Assembly (NCBI GenBank): GCA_021793235.1
Contig: JAJYTD010000037.1
Location: forward strand, 1-40,617
Direction of reading: 5' to 3'
DNA from: Actinomycetes bacterium
Lineage (GTDB): Bacteria > Actinomycetota > Actinomycetes > Streptosporangiales > Streptosporangiaceae
Length of the DNA stretch: 40,617 nucleotides
Below, one piece after another: positions 1-8,583 of this stretch. The translations under genes were made by a program, and so were the position numbers. The notes under the pieces are model-generated. The model made no database searches and was not told the DNA's origin. It saw nothing but the letters and a program-made list of their open reading frames with translations. How positions within the stretch are numbered: position 1 is the stretch's first letter; each line of letters begins with the position of its first letter.

Positions 1-220
1 AAACATGGCACAAAGAAAAACAAACACGCGCTGTTGAGTTCTCAAGAAACAACCGCTCATCCCGTACAAACCCACCCGAACCACAACCGGCCCGGAAGGC
101 TCTTCCGCAAGAGGCGGAGTTCCGCTTGATTGTTGGAGTCTTCCCCGCCCTGAGCCGAAACCCTGGGTCGAGGACAACTCCTCTATCTTACTCCCGATCC
201 TACCCCTGTCAAATGACGGA
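1..220 (-). promoter_or_regulatory. rRNA operon promoter and leader, reading off the left edge
   Basis: On the minus strand there is a near-consensus promoter, TTGACA (207-212), a 16-base spacer and TAAGAT (185-190), so transcription should start near 178. Two small hairpins follow in the leader: 93-107 (6-bp stem) and 114-125 (5-bp stem). At 29-54 the minus strand reads TTGTTTCTTGAGAACTCAAC followed by AGCG, the antitermination-type motif found in actinomycete rRNA leaders, then a T-rich stretch to position 1. The combination of a very strong promoter, a long untranslated leader and this motif indicates that a 16S rRNA gene begins just outside the window. The gene itself is not visible, so this part is inference. 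Confidence 0.82.
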
Positions 221-253
221 GTGTGTTCTCGGAAGTGGTTCCACTCTACCCTA

Positions 254-273
254 GGTCACGAGTGCTCGTGACC
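254..273. repeat. perfect 9-bp inverted repeat between pcrA and the rRNA promoter
   Basis: GGTCACGAG, a 2-base gap, then CTCGTGACC. The repeat lies about 40 bases upstream of the minus-strand rRNA -35 box and about 215 bases beyond the pcrA stop. It could be an operator or activator site for rRNA transcription or a weak terminator of pcrA; no U-tract follows. The rest of 274-487 shows no gene that I can support. Confidence 0.5.
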
Positions 274-487
274 GTCTGGATTGAGCGGGCCCATCGGCTC
301 GCCCGCGGTGCGAACCCGCGTTCGTTTCGCTCGATGTTTCTTCAGCCTACAGGCTCACCAGAGTGCTCAGTACCGGCTTTCGGCGAGCACACCGCCGACC
401 TGCACGCGGACCGTAATCCTCCGATCCGGCATCGCGATCGGCGCCGCCTTCTGTCCCGGTACAACCACGGCCGCACCAGGGATATTC

Positions 488-2794
488 CTACGTAAGCTTC
501 TCAATCGGCGCGAACTTCACCAGGAAGTCCTTCTCACCGATGTCGGCGCCGAAGTCGATCCGCGCCTTGGCCTTGTCGGCCACCCCATCGACGAGCAGCA
601 CCGTGCCCAGGCCGAACGAGTCGTGGTTGACCTTGTCGCCGGGGCTGAGTGCGGGAATGTTCGCGGCGGTCTTCGTCGCCTTCGCGCGAAATGGTGAACC
701 GCTCCGCGGCCGTGCTGCCGCGGACGTCATGTTCGCGGCGACCGCGGATTCCGGGCGGCGCCACTCGATGAGGTCCTTGGGGATCTCGTCGAGGAACCTG
801 GACGCCGGGTTGTAGGACGGCGTGCCCCATGCGCTGCGGACCGCTGACCTGGTGACGTACAACCGCTGCTGCGCCCGGGTTATTCCGACGTAGGCCAGGC
901 GCCTTTCCTCTTCCAGTTCGGCCTTCTCCCCCAGTGTGCGCATGTGCGGGAAGACGCCGTCCTCCATGCCGGTGAGGAACACGACCGGGAACTCCAGGCC
1001 CTTGGCCGCGTGCAGCGTCATGAGGGTGACGACACCGCCGCTCTCGTCCGCGTCGGGGATCTGGTCGGTGTCGGCGATAAGGGAGACCTGCTCCAGGAAG
1101 TCGACCAGGGTGGGCTCGCCCGGCTCGGGGGGTGCCTCCCCTGCCACCGCTTCCGCGTCCTCCTCGGCGTCCGCGTACAGGGGCCCGGTGAAGGAGTTCT
1201 CGAACTCCCGGGCGACCTCCACGAACTCCTCCAGGTTCTCCACCCGGCTCTCGTCCTGGATGTCCGTGGAGTTGGCGAGTTCGGAAAGGTAACCGGTGCG
1301 CTGCAGCACCGCCTCGATGATCTCCGCCGGGGTACTGTCCGGGATGAGCTCTTCCAGCTCCTCCAGCAGTGCCGTGAACTCGCGGACCGCCTTGAGCGAC
1401 CGGGTGGCGATCCCCGGTGCGTCCTCGGCCCTGCGCAGCGCCTGGGAGAAGGAGATGCGCTCGCGCGCCGCGAACAGCTCGATCGTCTCCTCGGCCCGGT
1501 CGCCGATGCCCCGCTTGGGGACGTTGAGAATGCGGCGCAGGCTCACCGTGTCCTCGGGGTTGGCCAGTACCCGCAGGTAGGCGAGGATGTCGCGGATCTC
1601 CTTGCGTTCGTAGAAGCGCACCCCGCCGACGATCTTGTAGGGCAGCCCGGTGCGGATGAAGACGTCCTCGAACACCCGCGACTGCGCGTTGGTCCGGTAG
1701 AAGACCGCGACCTCACCCGGTGCGCAGACGTCCTCGTCGTTGAGCTTGTCGATCTCGCCGACGACGAACGCCGCCTCGTCGTGCTCGTTGTCGGCGACGT
1801 AGCCGACGATCGACGGCCCGGCTCCCTGCTCAGACCACAGGTTCTTGGCCGGGCGGCCCTGGTTGCGCTCGATCACGGCGTTCGCCGCGGTGAGGATGGT
1901 CTGGGTCGACCGGTAGTTCTGCTCCAGCAGGATCGTGCGCGCCTGGGGGTAGTCGCGTTCGAACTCCAGGATGTTGCGGATCGTCGCGCCGCGGAAGGCG
2001 TAGATCGACTGGTCGGCGTCGCCCACCACGCACAGCTCCGACGGCGGCACGGCAGTTTCCGGCCCGCCCTCTCCGACGAGCAGGCGCACCAGCTCGTACT
2101 GCGCGTGGTTGGTGTCCTGGTACTCGTCGACGAGGATGTGCCGGAAGCGGCGCCGGTAGTACTCGGCGACGTCGGGGAACATCTGGAGCAGGTTGACCGT
2201 GATCATGATCAGGTCGTCGAAGTCCATGGCGCCGGCCTCGTGCAGCCGCCGCTGGTACAGCGTGTAGGCCTCGGCGAGTTTCTTCTCCTGCTCGGTCTGG
2301 GCCTGTTCGGTGAAGGTGTCGTAGTCGACGAGCTCGTTCTTCAGGTTGGACACCTGCGCCGAGAACGACTTCGGCGGGAACCGCTTGGGGTCCAGGTCCA
2401 GTTCCTTGCAGACCAATTGCATGAGCCGCTTGGAGTCGGCCGAGTCGTAGATGGTGAAGCTGCTCGGATAGCCGAGCCGGCCCCCCTCGCGGCGCAGGAT
2501 GCGTACGCACGCCGAGTGGAACGTCATGACCCACATGGCGTTGGCGACACGGGAGCCGAGCAGGTCCTCGATGCGCTCCTTCATCTCGGCCGCGGCCTTG
2601 TTGGTGAAGGTGATGGCCAGCACCTCGCCCGCGCGCACGTCTCGTTGGGCGAGCAGGTAGGCGATGCGGTGGGTCAGCACCCGGGTCTTTCCGGAGCCGG
2701 CGCCCGCGACGATCAGCAGCGGACTGCCGGAGTGTGTCACGGCGTCGCGCTGGGGAGCGTTGAGACCTTCGAGAAGCAGCTCTTGGGAGGACAC
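488..2794 (-). CDS. pcrA: ATP-dependent DNA helicase PcrA/UvrD1 (superfamily 1)
   Basis: The 768-residue protein is a 3'-5' DNA helicase of the PcrA/UvrD family, acting in nucleotide excision repair and in clearing stalled forks and transcription complexes. Visible motifs are Walker A AGAGSGKT (residues 30-37), motif Ia ITFTNKAA (61-68), Walker B VDEYQDTN (222-229), GDADQSIYAFRGA (motif III), QNYRST (motif IV) and VVTLMTLHAAKGLEF (motif V) with VGITRAQ (motif VI). The C-terminus carries the PcrA Tudor-like tail (PGDKVNHDSFGLGTV). The start chosen is GTG at 2794, giving MSSQELLLEGLNAPQ; the open frame continues upstream to 3733, but that part lies antisense to the nucleoside hydrolase and has no family match. 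The ribosome site is weak (GGTGGGG). Length agrees with the family's usual 720-780 residues. Confidence 0.95.
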   Translation of the reverse strand: MSSQELLLEGLNAPQRDAVTHSGSPLLIVAGAGSGKTRVLTHRIAYLLAQRDVRAGEVLAITFTNKAAAEMKERIEDLLGSRVANAMWVMTFHSACVRILRREGGRLGYPSSFTIYDSADSKRLMQLVCKELDLDPKRFPPKSFSAQVSNLKNELVDYDTFTEQAQTEQEKKLAEAYTLYQRRLHEAGAMDFDDLIMITVNLLQMFPDVAEYYRRRFRHILVDEYQDTNHAQYELVRLLVGEGGPETAVPPSELCVVGDADQSIYAFRGATIRNILEFERDYPQARTILLEQNYRSTQTILTAANAVIERNQGRPAKNLWSEQGAGPSIVGYVADNEHDEAAFVVGEIDKLNDEDVCAPGEVAVFYRTNAQSRVFEDVFIRTGLPYKIVGGVRFYERKEIRDILAYLRVLANPEDTVSLRRILNVPKRGIGDRAEETIELFAARERISFSQALRRAEDAPGIATRSLKAVREFTALLEELEELIPDSTPAEIIEAVLQRTGYLSELANSTDIQDESRVENLEEFVEVAREFENSFTGPLYADAEEDAEAVAGEAPPEPGEPTLVDFLEQVSLIADTDQIPDADESGGVVTLMTLHAAKGLEFPVVFLTGMEDGVFPHMRTLGEKAELEEERRLAYVGITRAQQRLYVTRSAVRSAWGTPSYNPASRFLDEIPKDLIEWRRPESAVAANMTSAAARPRSGSPFRAKATKTAANIPALSPGDKVNHDSFGLGTVLLVDGVADKAKARIDFGADIGEKDFLVKFAPIEKLT

Positions 2795-2910
2795 CCCACC
2801 AAGGTTACGAGGGTGTGCGGACACCTGTATCCCTATCCCGCTTCGATCCGACGGGTCCGGGGGTCGCCGACCGGGTTCTGGGGGCCGCCCGGCTTTACAG
2901 GTGACCGGTG

Positions 2911-2948
2911 CGCTCAGCGGCAAGCTGGCTTGCTCGCTGCGCTGAGGC
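2911..2948. repeat. short hairpin related to the dispersed palindromic element (copy D)
   Basis: CTCAGCGGCAAGC and GCTTGC...CGCTGAG pair around a 2-base loop, with a bulge on the right arm. The words AGCGGCAAGC and CTCGCTGCGCT match the right arm of the larger elements at 18489-18757 and 22244-22508. It sits in the 225-base gap between divergent pcrA and the nucleoside hydrolase, so it could also serve as a regulatory structure. The relationship to the larger elements is modest. Confidence 0.4.
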
Positions 2949-3019
2949 CACCACACCCGCGACTCCGCTTCTGAGAGGCTGGCCCAAAGAATCCAGGATC
3001 GGATGGTTGGGGAGACATC

Positions 3020-3952
3020 GTGCGGATCTTTGTCGACTGCGACCCGGGAATCGATGACGCGCTGGCACTCGCGTACCTGGCCGCGCGCCCCGATATCGAG
3101 ATCACCGGGGTGGGGTCGGTCTTCGGCAACAACAGCGTCGACATCACCACGGACAACGCGCTGCGGCTCATGGAACTCTACGGCCGCCCGTCCGTTCCCG
3201 TGGCGCGCGGCGCACAGCGCCCGCTCGTGCAGCCGCCGTCGTTCGCCGAGTCGGTGCACGGCGCCAACGGGCTCGGCGGCGTCGAGACGCCCGCCCCGCA
3301 GGGCACGTTCTTCCACGAGTCCGCTGCCGAGCTGCTGGTCCGTTCGGCCCGGTCGGCGCCGGGCGAGATCGACGTACTGGCGCTCGGCCCGTTGACCAAC
3401 CTCGCGCTCGCGCTGGGGCTGGAGCCGCGGCTGCCGAAACTGGTGCGCCGCGTGGTGGTCATGGGCGGCGCCGTCCGGGCCCCGGGCAACGTGACCCCGT
3501 GGGCGGAGGCCAACATCGACAACGACCCCGAGGCGGCCGAGGTGGTGTTCGCGGCGGGGTTCGACCTGACGCTGGTCGCGCTGGACGTCACGATGCGGAC
3601 AACGGCGTCGGCCGCCTGGCTCGACGAGCTCAAGGCGATCGAGGGCGACCGCGCCCGGATGACCTCGGCGTTCCTGGACTGCTACGTCGACTGGTACACC
3701 GGCGTGTTCGGGACCCGCCAGTGTGCGATGCACGACCCGTTGGCCGCCGCGGTCCTGCTCGACCCGGACCTGGTGACGGCGGCGGTGGACGTCCCGATCC
3801 GGGTGGAGCTGAAAGGCGAGTACACCCGGGGCCAGACGATCGCCGACCTCCGCCCCAACGCCGACGCCTTTGCCGATCGGCCGGGGGTCCGGCTCGCCAC
3901 CGAGGTCAACGGCGAGGTGTTCTTCGCCAGGATGCTGGACGCGCTGCGCTGA
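3020..3952 (+). CDS. Inosine/uridine-preferring nucleoside hydrolase family protein
   Basis: The 310-residue protein belongs to the IunH nucleoside hydrolase family, which cleaves the N-glycosidic bond of ribonucleosides to a base and ribose in purine or pyrimidine salvage. The N-terminal calcium-binding signature DCDPGIDDALAL (residues 6-17) is the family's DxDxGxDD motif. Further family blocks are ALGPLTNLALAL, VVMGGAV, NIDNDPEAAEVVF and the C-terminal CAMHDPLAAA, which supplies the catalytic His and a metal-binding Asp. Length is typical (300-330). The start is GTG at 3020 with GGGGAG about 5 bases upstream. It is a single gene divergent from pcrA and ends 30 bases before the convergent response regulator. 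Substrate preference (inosine, uridine or broad) cannot be read from the sequence. Confidence 0.92.
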   Translation: MRIFVDCDPGIDDALALAYLAARPDIEITGVGSVFGNNSVDITTDNALRLMELYGRPSVPVARGAQRPLVQPPSFAESVHGANGLGGVETPAPQGTFFHESAAELLVRSARSAPGEIDVLALGPLTNLALALGLEPRLPKLVRRVVVMGGAVRAPGNVTPWAEANIDNDPEAAEVVFAAGFDLTLVALDVTMRTTASAAWLDELKAIEGDRARMTSAFLDCYVDWYTGVFGTRQCAMHDPLAAAVLLDPDLVTAAVDVPIRVELKGEYTRGQTIADLRPNADAFADRPGVRLATEVNGEVFFARMLDALR

Positions 3953-3982
3953 CCGGCCGGCGGCGCCGTCCGGGCCGCGGCC

Positions 3983-4654
3983 TCAGACCAGTTTGCGGGC
4001 CGTGGCCCAGCGGCTGAGTTCGTGGCGGTTGGAGAGCTGTAGTTTGCGCAGCACCGAGGACACGTGGGTCTCGACCGTCTTCACCGAGATGAACAGTTCC
4101 TTGGCGACTTCCTTGTAGGCGTAGCCGCGTGCGATGAGCCGCAGGACCTCGCGTTCGCGCTGGGTGAGGCGGTCGAGTTCGGGGTCCAGGGGCGGGGCGT
4201 CGGTGGCGGAGAAGGCGTCCAGGACAAAGCCCGCCAGCCGGGGCGAGAAGACGGCGTCGCCGTCGGCGACCCGAACGATCGCGTTGGCGAGCTCCTTGCC
4301 GGAGATCGTCTTGGTGACGTATCCGCGTGCTCCGCCGCGGACCACGCCGATCACGTCCTCTGCCGCGTCGGAGACCGACAGCGCGAGGAAGCGGATCTCC
4401 GGATGGCGGGAGAGGACGCGGCGGAGCACCTCCACTCCGCCCCCTCCGGGCAGGTGGACATCCAGCAGGACGAGGTCGGGCTGCTTGTCGCTGATGACGT
4501 GTACGGCGCTGTCCACGTCTCCGGCTTCGCCGATCACGTCGACGGCGTCGCCGAGTTCTCCCCGGACGCCGCTACGGAAGAGCCGGTGGTCGTCCACGAT
4601 CACGACGCGCGGGATCGCGGCGCCGCTGGCAAAGGTGCTGTTCTCGTCTTCCAC
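3983..4654 (-). CDS. LuxR/NarL-family response regulator, partner of the PspC-containing kinase
   Basis: The 223-residue response regulator has an N-terminal receiver domain: acidic pair DD at 21-22, phospho-acceptor Asp65 in LVLLDVHLPG, conserved Ser/Thr in LSVSD and Lys114 in YVTK. A C-terminal LuxR helix-turn-helix covers about 155-220 (LTQREREVLRLIARGYAYKEV...SVKTVETHVSSVLRKL). It lies directly downstream of the sensor kinase on the same strand, so the two form a two-component pair, by layout of the LiaRS/VraSR type that senses envelope stress. The start is uncertain. GTG at 4654 places the receiver close to the N-terminus, but in-frame GTG codons at 4729, 4672 and 4663 would add up to 25 residues and none has a strong ribosome site. 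It ends 30 bases from the convergent nucleoside hydrolase. Confidence 0.9.
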   Translation of the reverse strand: MEDENSTFASGAAIPRVVIVDDHRLFRSGVRGELGDAVDVIGEAGDVDSAVHVISDKQPDLVLLDVHLPGGGGVEVLRRVLSRHPEIRFLALSVSDAAEDVIGVVRGGARGYVTKTISGKELANAIVRVADGDAVFSPRLAGFVLDAFSATDAPPLDPELDRLTQREREVLRLIARGYAYKEVAKELFISVKTVETHVSSVLRKLQLSNRHELSRWATARKLV

Positions 4655-4761
4655 ACCCTGGACTGTACCCACACGTACCGGTTCGCGGCGGTCTGCTGCC
4701 GACCCCGGCCATAGTGTCGGCTCGGCCACACTGCCGGCCCCGGCCGCGGGGCGGGTCGGGG

Positions 4762-5967
4762 CTACTCCTTCGAGCGCGGCACGCGCAGCTGCACCTCGGT
4801 CCCCTCACCTGGGGCGGTGCGGATGCGGGCGCTGCCGCCGTGCCGTTCCATCCGGCCGATGATGGAGCCGCGCACGCCCATGCGGTCCTCGGGGACCGCG
4901 TCGAGGTCGAAGCCCTCGCCCCGGTCGCGGATGAAGATGAGCACCTCGTCGGGGTCGACCTCCCCGAACACCGAGATGGCGTCGGTGCCGGCGTACTTGG
5001 AGGCGTTGACCATGGCCTCCCGCGCCGCCCGCAGGGCGGCGTGAATCCCGTCGTCGATCGGGCAGTCGCCGACGCAGACGACCTCGATCGGGACCCCGTG
5101 GACCTCTTCCACTTCGGCGGCGACGCGTTCGAGGGCGGGGGTCACGGTGGTTTCGGCGTCGGCGGGGCGCTGGTACAGCCAGCTGCGCAGGGCGCGTTCC
5201 TGGACGCGGGCCAGGCGCTGCACTTCCCGGGGGTCGTCGGCGCGGCGCTGGATGAGGGTGAGCGTGTGCAGCACGGAGTCGTGGATGTGCGCGGCGAGTT
5301 CCGCGCGCTCCTGGTTGCGGATGCGCTCGCGGCGCTCCTTGTCGCGTTCGCGTACCAGGCCGATGATCCACGGGGCGGCGATCAGCGAGATTCCGGTGAG
5401 TATCGTGAGCGCGAACGTGAGGCCGGCGCGTGCCTCGTGGAGCTGGCGCTGGAACGCCAGGAACCCGATGACGCCGATGACGATGAGGAGGACCCCGGCG
5501 CCGGTGCGCACCCAGCTTTTGCGGCTGCGCAGGACGGTGGCCGACATCCATTCGTCGCGCAGGGCGGGGTTGGCCTGCTGCCACAGGATGGTGGCGCCGA
5601 GCGCGCCGAAGACGAGGAACCAGAGCAGGGGGTCGAAGACCCCGCCGAAGACGAGGAAGAGCACGCCCAGCCCGCCGGCGAGGGCGAGGTAGGCGAGCAG
5701 TTGGCTGATGTCGCGCCCTTTGCGTTCGCGGACGCTTTCGGGGTCTGTTTCCTCGGTGTCGTCGGTCGCGGGCTGCGGCGGGACGAAGAACACCAGCGCC
5801 AGGTAGACGGCGATGCCGATACCGCCGAAGCCCAGCGCGAGCAGGGCGAGGCGGGTCACCACCGGGTCGATGCCGAGGTGGCGGGCCAGGCCCACGCCGA
5901 CGCCGGCGACCAGCCGGCCGTCGCGCGCGCGGTAGAACCGCGGCGTGTCGCTCGCCGTCTCGGTCAC
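4762..5967 (-). CDS. PspC-domain sensor histidine kinase (envelope stress)
   Basis: The 401-residue membrane kinase begins with a PspC domain (about residues 10-65: RFYRARDGRLVAGVGVGLAR then a hydrophobic segment). More membrane segments follow near 90-128 and 157-204, then a HisKA_3-type dimerisation helix with the phospho-acceptor His229 (AAHIHDSVLHTL). The ATPase domain shows the N-box REAMVNASKYA and the G-box RDRGEGFDL. The start chosen is GTG at 5967, which has AGGAGG 9 bases upstream; the ATG 33 bases further out lacks a good site. It is translated upstream of the LuxR-type regulator and is divergent from a second PspC protein, so PspC domains stand on both sides of the shared promoter region. 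PspC in the phage-shock system binds partners at the membrane; whether this domain is the stress sensor here is inference. Confidence 0.92.
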   Translation of the reverse strand: MTETASDTPRFYRARDGRLVAGVGVGLARHLGIDPVVTRLALLALGFGGIGIAVYLALVFFVPPQPATDDTEETDPESVRERKGRDISQLLAYLALAGGLGVLFLVFGGVFDPLLWFLVFGALGATILWQQANPALRDEWMSATVLRSRKSWVRTGAGVLLIVIGVIGFLAFQRQLHEARAGLTFALTILTGISLIAAPWIIGLVRERDKERRERIRNQERAELAAHIHDSVLHTLTLIQRRADDPREVQRLARVQERALRSWLYQRPADAETTVTPALERVAAEVEEVHGVPIEVVCVGDCPIDDGIHAALRAAREAMVNASKYAGTDAISVFGEVDPDEVLIFIRDRGEGFDLDAVPEDRMGVRGSIIGRMERHGGSARIRTAPGEGTEVQLRVPRSKE

Positions 5968-6150
5968 AGGTCCGCGCCTCCTCATTTCTCGTACGGTCAC
6001 TCTCCAGGATGCCCGTTGCCCGTGCTCAGGGCATCAGGGGCGTACCCCCCGGCCCCGCCGATGCCGTATCAGGGTGGGTTCAGGGTCCTCCCCGATGGGC
6101 ACCGGCGCAGGTGGATGAGGACGATGGGATGTGGGAGGTGGTGGTCGGCC

Positions 6151-7593
6151 GTGAGCGGCAAGCGAGAGGCGATGGGCGGTGCGCAGCAGCGCGGCGCGGC
6201 GCCGGCGCCGGGCGGTTCCGCCTCTGCGGCCGCGGAGCGCACACTCGCCAAGGACAACGAGTCGGGTGTCATCACCGGGGTGTGCGCCGGTCTTGGCGCG
6301 TACACCCGTATCGATCCCGTCGTGTGGCGGGTGGGCTTCGCGACCACGGCGCTCGCCGGCGGCACCGGCCTGTGGCTCTATACCGCCGCCTGGCTGATGA
6401 TGCGGGACGGCAGCGGACCGGCGATGTTCGAGCAGTTGTTCAACCGCCGGATCGCCGACCGGGCGGTGCCGGCGCTGTTGAGCCTGGGGCTGGCCGCGGC
6501 GACCGCGCTCAGCCTGGTCGGGGGGGTCAGCTGGGGGACGCTGGTGCTGGCGACTCCGCTCATCCTCGGTGCCCTGGTCGCCCACAACCGGGGGGTGAAC
6601 CTGCAGCAGACCTACCGTGAGCTGCCTGGTCTGCTGCAGTCCAGGGAGCCGCCGCCGACGGCGCCGGAGCCGGAGCCCAAACCCGCCTACTACAACCCCG
6701 CACAGCCCTGGGCGCAGGCGCCGGACGGGCCGATCGATCTCGCGGTCGTCGCAGAGAGGTCGGGGGACGCGGAGGTCGCGGACCACGGGGATCCGGATGG
6801 CGGGGATCCGGATGGCGCCCCGGATGAGGAGTGCGGCTCAGGGGGCTCTGCCGAGCGGGCCCAGGAAAGGGCGCGGGAGCGTGCCCGCGAGCGGCGCCGC
6901 GCCAAGGCCTGCCGAAACCGCGGAGTCCGGCTGCTTCCCCTGGTGCTGTGGGCGGTCGTCGCCGTGACCGGAATTGCCTTCGGGGTGGCCGGAGGAGCGT
7001 CGGTGGCGGTTCTTGTCGGCCCGCAGACCGGCCCCGTCTATCTGGGGAGCGTCGTCGTGATCATCGGAGTGGCCCTTCTGGTGGGCGCCTGGGTGGCAGA
7101 GCCCCGCGGCCTGGTCACCCTCGGCACGCTGACGACACTGCTGCTCATAGCGTCGGTGAGCGTGGATCTGACGGCCATGCGCTTTGGCCACATCCAGTGG
7201 CGCCCCGCGACGGCCGCCGAGGCGCAGGAGGCCTACGCGCTCACGGGTTGGCGGGCGGATCTGGATCTGACCGCGGTGCCGCTGGAACCCGGGCAGCAGG
7301 TGGACGTCTCCGCGAGCGTGCGTTTCGGCAACCTCGACGTGCTGGTTCCGGACACCGCGCGGGTGATCGTGCACGGCAAGGTCACGGTCGGTGAGCTCCG
7401 GATCGATGACATGGTGCGCACCGGTGCCCGACTGGACATGCGCAGGACACTGGAACCGGAGCCGGTGCCCCGGGGCAGTGCGGACGGGGACGCGGACCAA
7501 GGCCGGGAGGGCGCATCGGGTGATCCGCCCACGCTGGTGGTGAATCTGATGTCCTACACCGGTGATGTGGAGGTGCGGCGTGTCTCGCCATAG
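6151..7593 (+). CDS. PspC-domain membrane protein with LiaF-like C-terminal domain
   Basis: The 480-residue protein has a PspC domain at about 30-90 (RTLAKDNESGVITGVCAGLG, then a transmembrane helix). Further hydrophobic helices lie near 105-145, and a charged, Arg/Glu-rich linker spans 165-258. Three transmembrane segments follow at about 259-342. The C-terminal domain at about 365-480 (ADLDLTAVPL, RFGNLDVLVPDTARV, VNLMSYTGDVEVRRV) has the repeated short beta-strand pattern of LiaF/YvqF-type proteins, which inhibit LiaRS-like two-component systems in other bacteria. With the divergent kinase-regulator pair it forms a likely stress-sensing module. The start is GTG at 6151 with GGGAGG 12 bases upstream; ATG at 6172 is an alternative. 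The long open frame extending upstream to 4714 is antisense to the kinase and is not coding. Confidence 0.85.
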   Translation: MSGKREAMGGAQQRGAAPAPGGSASAAAERTLAKDNESGVITGVCAGLGAYTRIDPVVWRVGFATTALAGGTGLWLYTAAWLMMRDGSGPAMFEQLFNRRIADRAVPALLSLGLAAATALSLVGGVSWGTLVLATPLILGALVAHNRGVNLQQTYRELPGLLQSREPPPTAPEPEPKPAYYNPAQPWAQAPDGPIDLAVVAERSGDAEVADHGDPDGGDPDGAPDEECGSGGSAERAQERARERARERRRAKACRNRGVRLLPLVLWAVVAVTGIAFGVAGGASVAVLVGPQTGPVYLGSVVVIIGVALLVGAWVAEPRGLVTLGTLTTLLLIASVSVDLTAMRFGHIQWRPATAAEAQEAYALTGWRADLDLTAVPLEPGQQVDVSASVRFGNLDVLVPDTARVIVHGKVTVGELRIDDMVRTGARLDMRRTLEPEPVPRGSADGDADQGREGASGDPPTLVVNLMSYTGDVEVRRVSP

Positions 7594-7780
7594 GCCCGAC
7601 TGGGGGTCGCTGATCGCTGGTCTGCTGTTCGTCCTGCTGGGAGCGGCTTTTGTCGTCAGCGGCACGACGAACTGGGGATTCGACGCGATCTGGATCCTTC
7701 CGGTGCTGGCGATCGGTCTGGGCATCGCGGGTATCGTCCGCGCTCTCACCCGGTCCCGCGATCACGACACCCGGCTCTGA
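7580..7780 (+). CDS. Small two-helix membrane protein coupled to the PspC/LiaF-like gene
   Basis: This 66-residue protein has two predicted membrane helices (about 8-28, LIAGLLFVLLGAAFVVSG, and 33-54, IWILPVLAIGLGIAGIV) and a short basic C-terminal tail. The start is GTG at 7580 with a perfect GGAGG 6 bases upstream, which lies inside the preceding gene; the two genes overlap by 14 bases, so translation is probably coupled. Size and arrangement recall LiaI-type small membrane proteins next to LiaF, but I do not see a diagnostic motif and would not assign a function beyond membership of the stress module. Confidence 0.75.
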   Translation: MSRHRPDWGSLIAGLLFVLLGAAFVVSGTTNWGFDAIWILPVLAIGLGIAGIVRALTRSRDHDTRL

Positions 7781-8031
7781 GGCGCGAGGACGGGGAGTCC
7801 CCGCCGTCCGCCCGTGCTGGTGAGGCTGGTGCGGCCGGCGAGGCTGCCGCTGCTGTCGAGACGGCCCGGGCAGACCGGGCGGCCGTGGGCGCCTGAATCC
7901 CCGCAGAACCCGATTACGTGTTCTTGATTTTTCTATCACCCCTGTCTTCCCCGGTCATCCTGGTTTACGTTGTCCCTACCTCTGCCGGTGCTTCTTTACG
8001 AGACCGCTACTCCAGGAGGTCGGGTACCCCC
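7781..8031. other. Intergenic region before the molybdenum hydroxylase operon
   Basis: No gene is seen in these 251 bases. A short G/C hairpin (CGGGG, 3-base loop, CCCCG near 7789-7801) just after the small membrane protein could end that operon. An AT-rich patch at 7921-7970 probably holds the promoter of the following operon, but I cannot pick a convincing -35/-10 pair. AGGAGG at 8014-8019 is the ribosome site of the next gene. Confidence 0.4.
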
Positions 8032-8583
8032 ATGCCCAATATCCGCGTCACTGTCGACGGTGTGCGCTACGACGACCAAGTCGAAGCGCGCAACCTGCTG
8101 GTTCACTATCTGCGCGAGCAACTAGGCAAGGTCGGCACCCCCATCGGGTGCGACACGTCCAACTGCGGAGCCTGCACCGTTCTTTTGGACGGGCTGTCCG
8201 CGAAGAGCTGCTCGGTACTCGCCGTCCAGGCGGACGGGCACGACATCACCACAATCGAAGGGCTGGCCGCGGACGGCCGGTGGCATCCCCTCCAGCGGGC
8301 CTTCCACGAGCACCACGCCCTGCAGTGCGGCTACTGCACACCAGGCATGATCCTGGCCGCGATCGACCTGTTGCGCGAGAACCCCGACCCCTCAGACGAG
8401 GAGATCCGCGAAGGGCTCGAAGGCAACCTGTGCCGCTGCACGGGCTATGCCAACATCGTCGCGGCGGTGCGCGCCGCCGCGGCCGAGATCCGGGCGGCGG
8501 CCGCCGCTCCGGCGCCCCGGGCCTCCGCTGATCCGGTCCCGTCGGCGGCCGCCGCGGCCCCGAGCGTGGAGGCGACGCCATGA
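8032..8583 (+). CDS. CoxS-like [2Fe-2S] subunit of a molybdenum hydroxylase
   Basis: The 183-residue protein is the small electron-transfer subunit of a xanthine oxidase/CO dehydrogenase-type enzyme. The N-terminal plant-ferredoxin-like domain has cysteines 40, 45, 48 ([12 protein letters not shown]) and 60. The C-terminal helical domain has cysteines 99 and 102 (CGYCTPGM) and 134 and 136 (NLCRCTGY). All eight ligands of the two clusters are present. About 30 residues of Ala/Pro-rich tail after residue 150 exceed the usual 155-165 length. The start ATG is 12 bases after AGGAGG, a long but usable spacing. The stop overlaps the ATG of the next gene (ATGA), so S, L and M subunits are translated as one operon. 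Confidence 0.93.
   Translation: MPNIRVTVDGVRYDDQVEARNLLVHYLREQLGKVGTPIGCDTSNCGACTVLLDGLSAKSCSVLAVQADGHDITTIEGLAADGRWHPLQRAFHEHHALQCGYCTPGMILAAIDLLRENPDPSDEEIREGLEGNLCRCTGYANIVAAVRAAAAEIRAAAAAPAPRASADPVPSAAAAAPSVEATP

Noticed and set aside
944-2974. 676-codon plus-strand open frame across pcrA
   Set aside because: Antisense shadow of pcrA in third-position GC-rich DNA; composition is Val/Gly/Leu/Asp biased with no family motif.
2795-3733. N-terminal extension of the pcrA open frame
   Set aside because: It lies antisense to the nucleoside hydrolase, is rich in Arg/His/Gly typical of GC-shadows, and PcrA family wording begins only at the GTG at 2794.
4714-6150. Long upstream extension of the PspC/LiaF-like gene
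   Set aside because: Antisense to the histidine kinase; PspC wording starts after 6151 and no ribosome site supports an earlier start.
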